A stretch of DNA of 64,000 nt from Paenibacillus sp. (GCF_035645195.1 NZ_DASQNA010000041.1:248001-312000), one strand, 5' to 3'. Counted from the stretch's first letter, positions 6,968 to 17,027 are shown. Translations and numbers: made by a program. Notes: generated by a model not told the origin, from the letters alone.

Positions 6968-6996
6968 CGTCCCGACGATCGTCGGGACGTTTTTAC
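6968..6996. terminator. Bidirectional terminator between convergent genes
   Basis: The palindrome CGTCCCGACGA/TCGTCGGGACG (6968-6989) is followed by TTTTTACTTTT on the plus strand. It can end both the isomerase transcript and the leftward two-component transcript. Confidence 0.75.
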
Positions 6997-7733
6997 TTTT
7001 GATAATCCTTCGGCGTGGAGCCGGTCATCTGTTTAAAAACGCGGCTGAAGTAAAATTGATCCGGATACCCGACGCGTTCGCCGACTTCCTTCACCGGCAT
7101 GTTCGGATAGTTGCGCAATAAATATTTCGCTTCATTAATTCTCAACGACATTAAATATTTCGAAGGCAGTTCACCCGTATACTTCACAAATAATTTGCTC
7201 AAATATGAACTATGGAAATTAAAATGTTTCGCGATATGCTCCAGCGTCAGCTCTTGGTCGAAATGCTCCCGCATGTACTGCTGGACGCGGTGGACGATTT
7301 CCTCCGGTGGGGAACCGGCGTGTCCGGCCAGCTTCCCGGCGTGCCGTTCCGAAAGGACGGCGTCGCGAATTCGAGAGAGCAGCTGCCCAAGGTCGTCCGC
7401 GGATACCGGCTTTAACAAATAGTCCGTTACCCCGTACCGAATCGCTTGCCGGGCGTATTCGAAATCGGCATACCCGCTCGAGATAACCTTCCGAATGCGC
7501 GGATAATGGGTATGGAGCGTTCGGATCAGCTCGATGCCGTCCGTGGCCGGCATCCGGATGTCGGTAATGACCAAGTCCGGCAGCTCCTGCGATACGATGT
7601 CGATCGCCGCTTTGCCGTTTTCGGCCGCGCCGACCACCTTCATGTGGGGGGAGGCGTTTTCAATTTTTTTAATTAAATTGTTTCGAATCAAATCTTCGTC
7701 TTCGGCGACGACGACCGTAATGAACTCCTCCAC
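6993..7733 (-). CDS. Response regulator, AraC-type (YesN-like)
   Basis: A 246-residue regulator. Residues 5-125 form a receiver domain with acidic pocket E11/D12, phosphoacceptor D58 in DLVITDIRMP and a Lys in LLKPVS. The C-terminal ~100 residues are an AraC-type double helix-turn-helix (LTLEHIAKHFNFHSSYLSKLFVKYTG and VKEVGERVGYPDQFYFSRVFKQMTGSTPKDY). GTG at 7733 is preferred: it begins at the receiver domain, has GGGAG nearby, and lies 4 bp after the kinase stop. A longer frame from 7808 would overlap the kinase gene. It most likely activates the divergent ABC-transporter operon at 9785. Confidence 0.85.
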   Translation of the reverse strand: MEEFITVVVAEDEDLIRNNLIKKIENASPHMKVVGAAENGKAAIDIVSQELPDLVITDIRMPATDGIELIRTLHTHYPRIRKVISSGYADFEYARQAIRYGVTDYLLKPVSADDLGQLLSRIRDAVLSERHAGKLAGHAGSPPEEIVHRVQQYMREHFDQELTLEHIAKHFNFHSSYLSKLFVKYTGELPSKYLMSLRINEAKYLLRNYPNMPVKEVGERVGYPDQFYFSRVFKQMTGSTPKDYQK

Positions 7734-7737
7734 GCGC

Positions 7738-9591
7738 TCATCTCCCTTCCTTCCACGTGCCTCCGATTCGAATGGACGCGCCTCCGCCTGCACGGTTCGA
7801 CGCTTCAAACAGCGTATCGGCGCCGTAAAGCAGCTTCAGGCGAATGTAAATATTCAGCAAGCCCATGCCGTTCAGCTCCAGCGTGGGAATGACGTTCGTC
7901 CGGTCGACCTCGTCCATCCGTTCCCGCAGCAGAGAGAGGCTCGCATCAGTAAAGCCCGGCCCGTTGTCGCAAACCTCCAGCGTCCACCGGCCGTCAGCCA
8001 GCGTTCCGATGACCTGGATGCGCCAAGGGGGCTCGCTTTTGGTGGCGAATTTCAGCGCGTTCTCGACGAGCGGCTGAACCAGGAGCTTCGGCATGTGAAG
8101 CTGGAGGAGCGAGTCGTCGATCCGAAACTCGTACTGCAGCTTCTCCCCGAACCGGATTTGGTTGATGTCCAAATATTTTCTCGTATGCATCAGCTCGGTC
8201 GACAGCTTGACGGACGATTCGTCCGAGGAAAAGTACCGCAAAAAATCGGACATATTTTCCGTCATCCGCACGATTTGGGCGTTCATGTTTTCCTCCGCCA
8301 TCGCATGAATCGTCGCCAGCGTGTTGTACAAAAAATGCGGATTCATCTGCGATTGCAGCGCCAGCAGCTTCGCCTGGAGCTCTTGGGATTGGGAAAGCAA
8401 TAAATCATCCATCGACTGCTTTAATCGCGCTCGCATGTTGACGAAGGACTGATGAAGCTGATCCATTTCGCTCAAGCCGCTGCTTAATTCCGCGCTGATG
8501 AGACTACCGCTGCCAATGTCGTCCAGTCGAATGTTCCGAATCGTCCGATGCAGCTTCAAGAGCGGCAGCGTGATGCGCCTCGCCGCCGCGAACGACAGCG
8601 CGATCGCGAACAGGAGGACGCCGACGGCGACGAGGACCGTCTGCTTCGCGAACCGGGAGAGCGGCTCCAGAAGCTTCGCCTCGGAGACGATCAGCATCGT
8701 CGTCCAGCCCGTCCGCTCGGAGACATGCGCGGAGACGAGCTCCCGCTCGCCAGTGCGCGGATTGACGAGGGCGAAGTTCCGCCCGGAGTCCGCAGCGTTC
8801 GTCCCGAGCACGGAGAAATAGGAGGAGAACGCGTCGCCCGTTCCGTCTATCGGATAAATGAGGCGGCCTTGCTCGTTAAACACCAAGACGTTCTCGCCGT
8901 TCGAGCGGGATCGGACGATTCCGATAGCGTTTTCAAAAACCTTGCTGTAATACTGCTTCACCTCCACAATGGCGATCGGGACATTGTAGCTGTCGTAGAT
9001 TTGTCGGAACAGCGAAATCGAGTACTGCGCCTCGCGCGAAGAGCGGAACCGGGACATGTCCTCGTCCGGCACCGGAGGGTGGATATATTTGCCCTTCGTG
9101 TTCGTCATGACCGTATGGAACCAAGCTTTCTCGTCGGGCCGGTACGAGCGTTCGCCGTTATCGAAGCCGTTGCCGTACATCATGCCTTGGAAGTCGTACA
9201 AATACAGCTGCTCCACCGGACGCGAAGGGCCGACGACGGCGGTCAAAATATCGGTAAGCTCCTTGCCCGCTTCGACCGTACCGGCCGTTCGGGCGGAGGG
9301 GGACCCCGAGGCGGCGGACGTCTCGAGCTCGGCAAGATATTTGCGGAAGTTGTTGCGGACGAGGTTCGAGTACATCACGTTCAAGGCGACGTCGTCCATC
9401 TTCTGGATCTCCGCGTCGATGCTCTCCTGCAGCGACTGACCCATGCCGCGCAGCGCCTCGGCCGCGTTGCGCCGCAGCAAATCGGAGGTCCAATGGTAAA
9501 ACCAGAGCACAAGCACCGTAAACACGATCACGATGATCAACGTATAGGTCAGGAACAAAATCGAGCGTATATTTTTGAATTTCAGCAGCAT
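7738..9591 (-). CDS. Membrane sensor histidine kinase (YesM-like)
   Basis: A 617-residue kinase with a membrane helix at about 10-32, a long extracellular sensor domain to about 300, a second membrane helix at about 304-325 (VLVAVGVLLFAIALSFAAA), a HAMP-like linker, and a His_kinase domain with phosphoacceptor H419 in QSQMNPHFLYNT. The C-terminal ATPase has DNGPGF and GMGLLNI glycine boxes. It is coupled to the downstream regulator gene by a 4-bp gap. YesM-type kinases sense extracellular glycans or their solute-binding proteins in Paenibacillaceae, and it is divergent from a sugar-importer operon. Confidence 0.87.
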   Translation of the reverse strand: MLLKFKNIRSILFLTYTLIIVIVFTVLVLWFYHWTSDLLRRNAAEALRGMGQSLQESIDAEIQKMDDVALNVMYSNLVRNNFRKYLAELETSAASGSPSARTAGTVEAGKELTDILTAVVGPSRPVEQLYLYDFQGMMYGNGFDNGERSYRPDEKAWFHTVMTNTKGKYIHPPVPDEDMSRFRSSREAQYSISLFRQIYDSYNVPIAIVEVKQYYSKVFENAIGIVRSRSNGENVLVFNEQGRLIYPIDGTGDAFSSYFSVLGTNAADSGRNFALVNPRTGERELVSAHVSERTGWTTMLIVSEAKLLEPLSRFAKQTVLVAVGVLLFAIALSFAAARRITLPLLKLHRTIRNIRLDDIGSGSLISAELSSGLSEMDQLHQSFVNMRARLKQSMDDLLLSQSQELQAKLLALQSQMNPHFLYNTLATIHAMAEENMNAQIVRMTENMSDFLRYFSSDESSVKLSTELMHTRKYLDINQIRFGEKLQYEFRIDDSLLQLHMPKLLVQPLVENALKFATKSEPPWRIQVIGTLADGRWTLEVCDNGPGFTDASLSLLRERMDEVDRTNVIPTLELNGMGLLNIYIRLKLLYGADTLFEASNRAGGGASIRIGGTWKEGR

Positions 9592-9731
9592 GGCCCGCCG
9601 CCGTCACCGCCTCGCATCGGCATTTTTTCTCATTCTGCTCCCGCTTCGCCACTTTTGTCAAAGCTTTCTTTGCGCAGCGGCTAGTCAAAATAATACATAA
9701 AAACGGTCGGAAATCTCCATGTTCGCAAGAA

Positions 9732-9745
9732 TGTAAGCGCTTTAT
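9732..9745. promoter_or_regulatory. cre-like site upstream of the sugar importer operon
   Basis: TGTAAGCGCTTTAT fits the catabolite-response element pattern well, with a perfect AAGCGCTT core. It lies 40 bp before the lipoprotein start in the divergent intergenic region, so CcpA-type repression is plausible. Alternatively it serves a LacI-family protein encoded elsewhere. Confidence 0.5.
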
Positions 9746-9784
9746 GATTGTAGCGAGAACCGATTCGTAAAGGGGATGAAAGAA

Positions 9785-11143
9785 ATGAAAAGAAAATCGA
9801 TGCTGCTTACGCTGTTGACCTTATGCGCGATGATCGTTACGGCATGCGGAGGAAGCGGCGCCGCGCCGGAAGCCGCTCCTTCGAGCGGCAGTGCAGGCGC
9901 CGAGACCGGGAGCGGCAACGCGGCCGAAGGCAAAAAGAACGTTACGCTAACGTACATCGCCAGCCAAGGATGGATCAAGGACGCCGAAATGGAGCTTGCC
10001 AAAAAGTTCGAGGAAGAAACCGGCATTAAAATCGATTATCAAATTATCCCTGCGGACCAATATTTCAACGTGCTGAAAACGAAGCTGAACGCGAAGGAAG
10101 GTCCGGACATTTTCGGAGGACAGAGCGGGAAGAGCGAGATTCAGTTGAACTACAACGTCGAAGTAAACGCGGTCGATCTGAGCGATCAAGAATGGGTGCA
10201 GCGCGAAGATCCGTTAAGTCTCGAGCAGCTGTCATTGAACGGCAAGGTGTATGCGCTTACGATCTGGGACACCTCCGGCAGCTTCATCGTGACGTATAAC
10301 AAAAAGATTTTCGAGCAGCTCGGTCTCGAAATTCCATCGACGTACGAGGAGTTTAAGCAAATTTGCTTGAAAATTCAGGAGGCCGGCATCATCCCGCTGT
10401 ACGAACCGATCGCCGACGGCTGGCACCATGTGCTGTGGTTCGCCGAGCCGGGACCGCAGTACGACAAGCGCGAGCCGAATTTGTACAATGCTCTGAACGA
10501 AAACAAAGTCAAATTCGAGGAAAGCCAAGTGATGCTCGAATCGCTGACGCAGCTGAAGGAAATGTACGATCTCGGCTTTTTCGGAGACAACGCGTTCTCC
10601 GATACCGGCGCGGAGACCGCGAACAAGCTGGCGAGCGGCGAATACGCCATGTCGCTCTCCGTGGCCAGCACGGTGAACGATATCGTCAAAGCGAATCCGG
10701 AGCTCACGCCGGACGATTTCGGGTTCTTCGTCATCCCGCTCGCGGACAATCAAATCTACTACATCAATCCGGGCGGCCCGAGCAAATTCATTTACTCCGG
10801 CTCCAAACATATCGAAGAAGCGAAGCAATATTTCGCGTTCTTGGCGAAGCCCGAAAATCTCCAGTACATGCTGGACAACGATCCGACGATCGCCAACTTG
10901 AACTTCCCGGGCCTTAAAGACAAGTACACGCCGGCGCAAAAGGAGCTCTTCGAGCGGTATCCGACGAAAGGCACCGACATTCAAAACTACGTCAATTACG
11001 TGAACCCGCAATGGATGGACATCGGGAAAGATTTGGTGGCGATGTTCAGCGGCGCTTCCGAGCCGATCGACGTGCTGCGAAGCATCGATAAGCGGCGGGC
11101 CGACATGGCAGGCGTGGCGAAAGACCCGGCGTGGTCGAAGTAA
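9785..11143 (+). CDS. Sugar ABC transporter substrate-binding lipoprotein (family 1)
   Basis: A 452-residue extracellular lipoprotein. The signal peptide ends in the lipobox IVTAC, followed by a Gly/Ser/Ala-rich linker. The body has the family 1 solute-binding layout (TLTYIASQGWIKDAEMELAKKFEEETGIKIDYQIIP; GPDIFGGQSG; EYAMSLSVAST). ATG 9785 is preferred to ATG 9776 because AGGGG ends directly at 9775 and leaves no spacing for the earlier codon. First gene of an operon with two permeases, a fucosidase and esterase-fold genes. No ATPase gene is nearby, so a shared MsmX-type ATPase is likely. Confidence 0.88.
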   Translation: MKRKSMLLTLLTLCAMIVTACGGSGAAPEAAPSSGSAGAETGSGNAAEGKKNVTLTYIASQGWIKDAEMELAKKFEEETGIKIDYQIIPADQYFNVLKTKLNAKEGPDIFGGQSGKSEIQLNYNVEVNAVDLSDQEWVQREDPLSLEQLSLNGKVYALTIWDTSGSFIVTYNKKIFEQLGLEIPSTYEEFKQICLKIQEAGIIPLYEPIADGWHHVLWFAEPGPQYDKREPNLYNALNENKVKFEESQVMLESLTQLKEMYDLGFFGDNAFSDTGAETANKLASGEYAMSLSVASTVNDIVKANPELTPDDFGFFVIPLADNQIYYINPGGPSKFIYSGSKHIEEAKQYFAFLAKPENLQYMLDNDPTIANLNFPGLKDKYTPAQKELFERYPTKGTDIQNYVNYVNPQWMDIGKDLVAMFSGASEPIDVLRSIDKRRADMAGVAKDPAWSK

Positions 11144-11170
11144 TCGATACAGAGTGGAGTTGGCGCGCAC

Positions 11171-12049
11171 GTGATCCGAAATAAAATTTACCCGCTGTCC
11201 TTCGCGGCCGGCACGCTCGTGCTGTATCTCGTCTTTTTCGTCATCCCGGGCCTAATGGGGTTCTACTATTCGTTCACCGATTGGAACAGCTATTCGAGCG
11301 AGGTCGCCTTTATCGGCTTGGACAATTTCCGGAAAGTATTCTCGTCGAATGAGCACTACCTCAGCTTTATGACGAATACGCTCGTCTTTACGTTCGCCAC
11401 GGTCGTCCTGAAAACGGTGCTCGGGCTGGCGTTCGCGCTCATGCTGAAGGAAGGCGTGCGGCTGCAGGGGTTCCACCGCGTCATGATCTTCATGCCGGCG
11501 ATCGTACCGATGCTGGTCGTCGGCCTCATTTTCAAATCGGTGCTGCATCCGCAAACCGGCTTATTGAACGAAAGCTTGCGTTGGCTCGGACTCGGCGCTC
11601 TAGCGCAGAAGTGGCTGGTCGACGTGCAGTGGGCGTTCAAATCGATTATCGCGGTCGATGTGTGGAAAGGCGTCGGCTACATCATGATCATTCTGCTCGC
11701 CGGACTGCAGTCGATTTCCCGAACGTATTACGAAGCGGCGGAAATCGACGGGGCGAATGCGTGGAGCAAGCTCGTTCATATTACGCTCCCGCTGCTGACG
11801 CCCGCGCTGGTCGTGACGACCGTATTGAATCTGCTGCACGGGCTGAAAGTATTCGAGGTCGTCTATGTACTGACGAACGGCGGTCCGGGATACGCGACGG
11901 ATGTGTTGTACACGACGATTTTCAAGGAGTTTTCCACGGGACGGTATGGCCTCGGGACGGCGCTGTCGACGCTCTTGTTCCTCGTAATGACGGTATCGGG
12001 TTATTTCGTCATACGTTTAATGACGCGGAAGGGGGCGGTGGAACAATGA
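11171..12049 (+). CDS. Sugar ABC transporter permease (MalF/UgpA-like)
   Basis: A 292-residue inner-membrane permease with six predicted helices beginning YPLSFAAGTLVLYLVFFVIPGLMGFYYSF. The ATPase-docking EAA loop reads YYEAAEIDGANAWSKLVHITLPLLTPAL (about 187-214). The start is GTG 11171, with GGAG in the preceding 20 bases; spacing is a little long. Its stop overlaps the next permease start (ATGA at 12046-12049), so the two are translationally coupled. Confidence 0.87.
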   Translation: MIRNKIYPLSFAAGTLVLYLVFFVIPGLMGFYYSFTDWNSYSSEVAFIGLDNFRKVFSSNEHYLSFMTNTLVFTFATVVLKTVLGLAFALMLKEGVRLQGFHRVMIFMPAIVPMLVVGLIFKSVLHPQTGLLNESLRWLGLGALAQKWLVDVQWAFKSIIAVDVWKGVGYIMIILLAGLQSISRTYYEAAEIDGANAWSKLVHITLPLLTPALVVTTVLNLLHGLKVFEVVYVLTNGGPGYATDVLYTTIFKEFSTGRYGLGTALSTLLFLVMTVSGYFVIRLMTRKGAVEQ

Positions 12050-12867
12050 CGGCGCATTGGAGTTTGCGGTTGCTGCGAAATGGCGTCGCCTGGGGCCTAA
12101 GCGCACTGATGTTCATTCCGCTGCTGCTCGTCGTCGTGAATTCGTTCAAAGACCAGATCTCCGCTAACTCGATGAGCATGGCGCTGCCGACTCGGCTGGA
12201 ATGGAGCAATTACTTGATCGTGATCGAACAGGGGAAGCTGCTGGAATCGTTCCTGAACAGCCTTTTGTACACGAGCACGTCGACTGTGTTCGGGCTGCTG
12301 CTTTCCGCGATCGCGGCGTACGTATTCGCTCGAAACGCGACGAAGCTGAACCGGTTCCTGTATTTCTTCATTATTATGGGGATCGCGATGCCGACGAACT
12401 TCGTCACGCTGACGAAAGTAATGCAGCTTACGCAGCTAATCAATACGCAGCTCGGCATCATCGTGCTGCTCACGGTCGGGACGATCCCGTTCAGCGTGTT
12501 TCTCATTTACGGCTTCGTCAATTCGGTGCCTAGAGAGTTAGATGAGGCGGGGATCGTGGACGGCTGCCCGCCGTTCAAGCTGTTCGCCTGGATCGTGCTG
12601 CCGCTGTTGACGCCGGTGCTCGTGACGGTGGCCATCTTGAATTTTATGGGCGCTTGGAACGAGTTCGTCCTGCCGCTGTATTATTTGAACGATTCGAGCA
12701 AATGGCCGATGACGCTGGCCGTGTACAATTTCTTCGGCCGCTTTCAAGTCAATTGGAATCTGGTTTCGGCGGACATCGTGCTTACGACGCTTCCCGTTAT
12801 TATCATTTATTTGATCGGGCAGCGGTTCATTATTGCAGGGATGACTTCGGGATCGATCAAAGGCTGA
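12046..12867 (+). CDS. Sugar ABC transporter permease (MalG/UgpE-like)
   Basis: A 273-residue permease with six predicted membrane helices (WGLSALMFIPLLLVVVNSFKD first) and the EAA loop ELDEAGIVDGCPPFKLFAWIVLPLLTPVL (about 166-194). ATG 12046 overlaps the upstream stop. It pairs with the upstream permease to form the transmembrane channel of the importer. Confidence 0.87.
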   Translation: MTAHWSLRLLRNGVAWGLSALMFIPLLLVVVNSFKDQISANSMSMALPTRLEWSNYLIVIEQGKLLESFLNSLLYTSTSTVFGLLLSAIAAYVFARNATKLNRFLYFFIIMGIAMPTNFVTLTKVMQLTQLINTQLGIIVLLTVGTIPFSVFLIYGFVNSVPRELDEAGIVDGCPPFKLFAWIVLPLLTPVLVTVAILNFMGAWNEFVLPLYYLNDSSKWPMTLAVYNFFGRFQVNWNLVSADIVLTTLPVIIIYLIGQRFIIAGMTSGSIKG

Positions 12868-12894
12868 TTCCGGCGCGCAAGGAGGATGCGGACG

Positions 12895-15285
12895 ATGAAC
12901 CTACATTACGAGAAGCCCGCCCGAGCGTGGACGGAGGCGCTGCCGGTCGGCAACGGCCGGCTTGGCGCCATGGTGTTCGGCGGCATCGAGGAAGAGCGGA
13001 TGCAGCTGAACGAAGATACGCTCTGGTCGGGCGCTCCGCAGGAGTGGAACAATCCGAAGGCGAGGGCGGCGCTGCCGGAGCTGCGGCGCCTGATCGCCGA
13101 GGGCAAGTACGAGGAAGCCGAGGCGCTCAGCAAAGCTTCCACGATGGGGCCGTACACGCAGTCTTATATGCCGCTCGGGGATTTGCGGCTCCGATTTTAC
13201 CACGGCAATTGGGCTTCCGACTACCGTCGGGAGCTCGATCTGCGCGGCGGCGTCTCGCGCACGTCCTATCGCATCGGAGGGGTGCGGTACGTGCGCGAGA
13301 CGTTCGCCTCGTTCCCCGATCAGGTGCTGGTCGTCCGGCTGTACGCCAGCAAGCCCGGGAGACTTCGCTTCCGCGCGCGTCTGGACAGTCCGCTGCGTTC
13401 CGCCGCGGAGCCGGCGGGCGAGGCGCTGCTGCTGCGCGGGCATTGTCCGGAGCGGGTCGATCCGAACTATTACGACACCGATGAACCGATCCGTTACGGG
13501 GATCCGGAGCGAACGACCGCTATGCGCTTCGAAGGCCGGCTGCAGGTGCGGCTGGACGGCCCGGGGACTTGGCGGATCGACGACCAAGGCCTGCACGTGG
13601 AGGGCGCCGAGCGGTGCACGCTGCTGTTCGCCGCCGCGACCAGCTTCGACGGCTTCGATCGAGCTCCTAACCCCGGGAGGGAGCCGGGGCCGATTGCGGA
13701 GCGGGCGGTGCGCGCCGCGCTGGCGAAGTCGGACGCGGAACTGTTCGCCGCTCACGCCGCCGATCACCGCGCCCTGTTCGATCGCGTCGAGCTCCGGCTC
13801 GGCGCGCCGGCCGCCCCCGACACCCTGCCCACGGACCGGCGCATCCGGGAATACGGCGCAGCGGACCCGAGGCTGGTCGAGCTGCTGTTTCAATACGGGC
13901 GCTACCTGCTGATCGCGAGCTCCCGTCCCGGCACGCAGCCGGCGAATTTGCAGGGCATCTGGAACGAGGAGCCGCGCCCCGTGTGGAGCAGCAACTACAC
14001 GCTGAACATTAACGCGCAGATGAACTATTGGCCTGCGGAGGTGTGCCACCTGCCGGAATGCCATGAGCCGTTCCTCCAGTTCATCGGCGAGTTGGCCGCG
14101 AACGGCCGGCGTACCGCCGAGGTGAACTACGGCTGCAGGGGATGGACCGCCCACCATAATTCGGATGTTTGGCGGCAGACGGCGCCGCCGGGCGACTACG
14201 GCCACGGCAACCCGCTGTGGGCGAACTGGCCGATGGCCGGCCCGTGGCTGTGCGCGCATCTGTGGGAGCATTATCGCTTCGGCGGAGATCTGCGCTACCT
14301 GCGCGATACGGCGTATCCGATCATGAAGGAAGCGGCGCTCTTCTGCTTGGACTGGCTGATCGACGACGGGGCGGGCGGGTTGATGACGTCGCCGTCGACG
14401 TCGCCCGAGCACCGGTTCCGGCTGCCCGACGGGCGTACGCATGCACTGAGCGAATCTTCCGCGATGGACATCTCGCTCATTCGCGAGCTGTTCCGCCATT
14501 GCATCGAAGCGGCGCGAGAGCTCGGCGTCGACCCCGAGTTCGCGGAGGAGCTGCGGGCGACGATGCGGCAGCTGCCTCCGCACCGGATCGGGAAGCACGG
14601 GCAGCTGCAGGAATGGTCGCGCGATTTCGACGACGAAGACCGGGTTCACCGCCATGTGTCGCATCTGTACGACGTGTATCCGGGGGACGCAGTGACGAAA
14701 TCGGCGGCGCCCGAATGGTTCGAAGCCGCGAAAGCGTCGCTGGAACGGCGCGGCGACGGCGGCACCGGATGGAGCCTCGGGTGGAAAGTGAATTTATGGG
14801 CCCGCTTCAAGGACGGCAACCGGGCGCTGCGGCTCCTCTCCAATCTGCTCACCTTGGTCGAAGACGACGGCACGACCATCGATTTGCACCGCGGAGGCGT
14901 GTACGCCAATTTGTTCGACGCGCACCCGCCGTTCCAGATCGACGGCAATTTCGGGGCGACCGCCGGCATCGCCGAGCTGCTGCTGCAGTCCCACGACGGC
15001 GCAATCGAGCTGCTGCCGGCGCTGCCCGACGCTTGGCCGGAGGGCCGCGTGCGCGGCCTGCGCGCCCGCGGCGGGTTCGAGGTATCGATCACGTGGCGCG
15101 GCGGGCGGCTCGAACAAGCCGACATCGTATCGCGGCGCGGCGGCGAATGCCGCATCCGCAGCCGGACGCCGCTTCGCGTTCGCGCCGGCGATTCGGCGTT
15201 GCAATCCGTCCTGGAGGGAGAGGACGTGTATCGTTTCGCCGCTTCCCCGGGAACGGTGTATACGATTTTCGAGTCGAACCGCTGA
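12895..15285 (+). CDS. Glycoside hydrolase family 95, probable alpha-L-fucosidase
   Basis: A 796-residue GH95 enzyme. The N-terminal beta domain begins [42 protein letters not shown]. Catalytic-site segments known from Bifidobacterium AfcA are present: N371 and N373 in [12 protein letters not shown]505 in TSPSTSPEH and D683 in FQIDGNFG. The family inverts terminal alpha-1,2-L-fucosides, and some members act on L-galactosides. No signal peptide is seen, so it probably acts in the cytoplasm on imported oligosaccharides. ATG 12895 is preferred over ATG 12886 because AAGGAGG ends right before the latter. It sits 27 bp after the permease, inside the importer operon. Confidence 0.87.
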   Translation: MNLHYEKPARAWTEALPVGNGRLGAMVFGGIEEERMQLNEDTLWSGAPQEWNNPKARAALPELRRLIAEGKYEEAEALSKASTMGPYTQSYMPLGDLRLRFYHGNWASDYRRELDLRGGVSRTSYRIGGVRYVRETFASFPDQVLVVRLYASKPGRLRFRARLDSPLRSAAEPAGEALLLRGHCPERVDPNYYDTDEPIRYGDPERTTAMRFEGRLQVRLDGPGTWRIDDQGLHVEGAERCTLLFAAATSFDGFDRAPNPGREPGPIAERAVRAALAKSDAELFAAHAADHRALFDRVELRLGAPAAPDTLPTDRRIREYGAADPRLVELLFQYGRYLLIASSRPGTQPANLQGIWNEEPRPVWSSNYTLNINAQMNYWPAEVCHLPECHEPFLQFIGELAANGRRTAEVNYGCRGWTAHHNSDVWRQTAPPGDYGHGNPLWANWPMAGPWLCAHLWEHYRFGGDLRYLRDTAYPIMKEAALFCLDWLIDDGAGGLMTSPSTSPEHRFRLPDGRTHALSESSAMDISLIRELFRHCIEAARELGVDPEFAEELRATMRQLPPHRIGKHGQLQEWSRDFDDEDRVHRHVSHLYDVYPGDAVTKSAAPEWFEAAKASLERRGDGGTGWSLGWKVNLWARFKDGNRALRLLSNLLTLVEDDGTTIDLHRGGVYANLFDAHPPFQIDGNFGATAGIAELLLQSHDGAIELLPALPDAWPEGRVRGLRARGGFEVSITWRGGRLEQADIVSRRGGECRIRSRTPLRVRAGDSALQSVLEGEDVYRFAASPGTVYTIFESNR

Positions 15286-15300
15286 CGCGATTGCGGACCG

Positions 15301-15335
15301 CGTGGAGGCCCATGCCTCCACGCTTCTATTTTTTC
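15301..15335 (+). terminator. Intrinsic terminator after the GH95 gene
   Basis: The 9-bp stem CGTGGAGGC/GCCTCCACG with a 4-base loop is followed by TTCTATTTTTT. It ends the importer-fucosidase transcript. Confidence 0.8.
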
Positions 15336-15437
15336 GCTCGAAATGGCTCCACAACAGGTTGTTTTGCGGTAAAATAAGGGAGTTGTTTTTTTACTTCGAG
15401 AGTTTGAGAGATTACGAGAGCAGGAGGCTGACGGACA

Positions 15438-16229
15438 ATGGCTTGGCTGCGCGTACATTTTCATTCCGAGACGCTGCGCATGCCGACCGCCATGGAGGTG
15501 CTGCTGCCGCAGCGCGGCGAAGGCCCCCGCATGACGGTCGACCTCGGACCTTACCCGACGCTGTATTTGCTGCACGATCTGGGCGAAGATCAGACCGCTT
15601 GGATGCGGCGGTCGAGTATCGAGCGCTACGCGGAAGGCCGGCCGCTCGCGGTCGTTATGCCGGCCGGGCACCGAAGCTGGTACGCCGATATGGCGTTCGG
15701 CCGGAACTATTCCCGCTTCATCGCCGAAGAGCTGCCTGCGTTTTGCGAGCGGATGTATCCGCTTTCGAACCTGCGGGAACATCGATATGTCGCCGGCTGC
15801 GGCATGGGCGGGTTCGGCGCGGTGACCGCCGCGCTGCGGGCGCCGGAGCGCTTCGCCCTTGCGGCTTCCTTCTCCGGCGCGCTGGATGCGGCGGGAGCGG
15901 CCGAGCGGCTGCCGCCGGAGCTGGCGAGAGACGTGTTCGGTGACGAGGGGCGCTCCGGGAGCAGCGATGCGTTCGCTGCCGCGCAGGCGCTCTCCGCCAC
16001 GAACCGTCCGCGGCCGGACATCGCGCTCTGGTGCGGAATCGGGGATCCGGTCCGCGACGACAACGTCCGATTCCGCGATAGCGCGGCATCGCTCGGCTTG
16101 ACCGTCGTCTATGAAGAAGGGCCAGGAGAGCCCGGCTGGGCGAGCTGGGACCGGTGCGTCGAACGGCTGATCGATCGTCTCGCGCCGCGCGTACCTGTTC
16201 GGCAAGGGGGGACGTCGCAATGGCGCTGA
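15438..16229 (+). CDS. Esterase-D-fold protein lacking catalytic Ser and His (pseudo-esterase)
   Basis: A 263-residue alpha/beta-hydrolase related to the tributyrin esterase/EstA family (YLLHDLGEDQTAWMRRSSIERYA; MPAGHRSWYADMAFG). Where family members have G-x-S-x-G this protein has AGCGMGGFG, with Gly122 in place of the nucleophile. Where they have a His before a Trp (compare GHGHTWEFWD in the next protein) it has PGEPGWASWD, with Pro232. Both key residues are therefore missing and it is probably not a hydrolase. The next gene encodes an intact paralogue and overlaps by 10 bases, so the pair may form a heterodimer, or this copy may bind ligand. ATG 15438 has AGGAGG upstream. Confidence 0.75.
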   Translation: MAWLRVHFHSETLRMPTAMEVLLPQRGEGPRMTVDLGPYPTLYLLHDLGEDQTAWMRRSSIERYAEGRPLAVVMPAGHRSWYADMAFGRNYSRFIAEELPAFCERMYPLSNLREHRYVAGCGMGGFGAVTAALRAPERFALAASFSGALDAAGAAERLPPELARDVFGDEGRSGSSDAFAAAQALSATNRPRPDIALWCGIGDPVRDDNVRFRDSAASLGLTVVYEEGPGEPGWASWDRCVERLIDRLAPRVPVRQGGTSQWR

Positions 16230-17017
16230 TGGAAGCGCATGTGTACTCGACCATTCTCGGCATGGACGTCCAAACGACCGTCATCATGCCGCAGGAAAGA
16301 CAGCCGTACGACGGGGACGGCAAGCTGAAGACGCTGTGGCTGCTGCACGGCGGTTCGGGCGACCACAGCATGTGGCAGCGCATGAGCCGCATCGAGCAGC
16401 ATGCGAACCGGTTCGGCATCGCCGTCGTACTGCCGGGAGCGATGCATTCGTGTTGGACCGACATGGCGCATGGCGGCCGATATTTCACGTACATGACCGA
16501 GGAGCTGCCGGGGCTGATGCGCCAGCTGTTCCCGCGGTTGTCCGCCGAACGGGAGGACAATCTGATCGCCGGCTTGTCGAACGGCGGCTACGGCTGCTTC
16601 CGCATCGGGCTCGCCCGGCCGGATCTGTTCGGCGCGATCGGCGCGATGTCGGCCGGCGACAAATCCGACATCGCCTTCGTGAACGACGGTTCGGCTCGGG
16701 CATATGATCGCATACTGCTGTTCGGCGAGGGTGACATTCGGGGGACGGAGAACGACCTGAAATGGCTCGGCCGCCGCGCCGTCGCCGCCGGCGGTCCGCT
16801 CCCAAGAGTGTATCACGCCTGCGGTAGCGAGGACCCGTGGCTGGACCTCAATCATCTCATGAGGGATTTTTTCGAAGGCCTAGAGGGCAACCCGTTCGAT
16901 TACCGCTATCACGAAGCAGAAGGCCATGGGCATACGTGGGAGTTTTGGGACGAAGAAATCGTTCGTTTCTTGCAGCATCTAGGGTTGGAAACGAAGTCGA
17001 CCTATATCGACGGGTAG
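16220..17017 (+). CDS. Esterase (EstA/esterase D-like alpha/beta hydrolase)
   Basis: A 265-residue cytoplasmic esterase. The nucleophile S120 lies in IAGLSNGGYG, the acid is probably D205 in CGSEDPW, and the base is H238 in GHGHTWEFWD. The oxyanion segment is LWLLHGGSGDHSMW. Family members deacylate short esters, often acetylated sugars, which fits the glycan operon. ATG 16220 has a purine-rich AAGGGGGGA box and lies 7 bases before the preceding stop; an upstream extension would have no ribosome site. Compare the defective paralogue immediately upstream. Confidence 0.82.
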   Translation: MALMEAHVYSTILGMDVQTTVIMPQERQPYDGDGKLKTLWLLHGGSGDHSMWQRMSRIEQHANRFGIAVVLPGAMHSCWTDMAHGGRYFTYMTEELPGLMRQLFPRLSAEREDNLIAGLSNGGYGCFRIGLARPDLFGAIGAMSAGDKSDIAFVNDGSARAYDRILLFGEGDIRGTENDLKWLGRRAVAAGGPLPRVYHACGSEDPWLDLNHLMRDFFEGLEGNPFDYRYHEAEGHGHTWEFWDEEIVRFLQHLGLETKSTYIDG

Positions 17018-17027
17018 GAGGTTCACC

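Noticed and set aside
12901-14664. 587-codon minus-strand frame across the GH95 gene
   Set aside because: It is a shadow frame from high GC at codon position three; composition is Arg/Pro/His-rich without motifs.
14646-16220. 524-codon minus-strand frame
   Set aside because: Antisense to the GH95 and esterase-fold genes, crosses a terminator, low-complexity Arg-rich translation.
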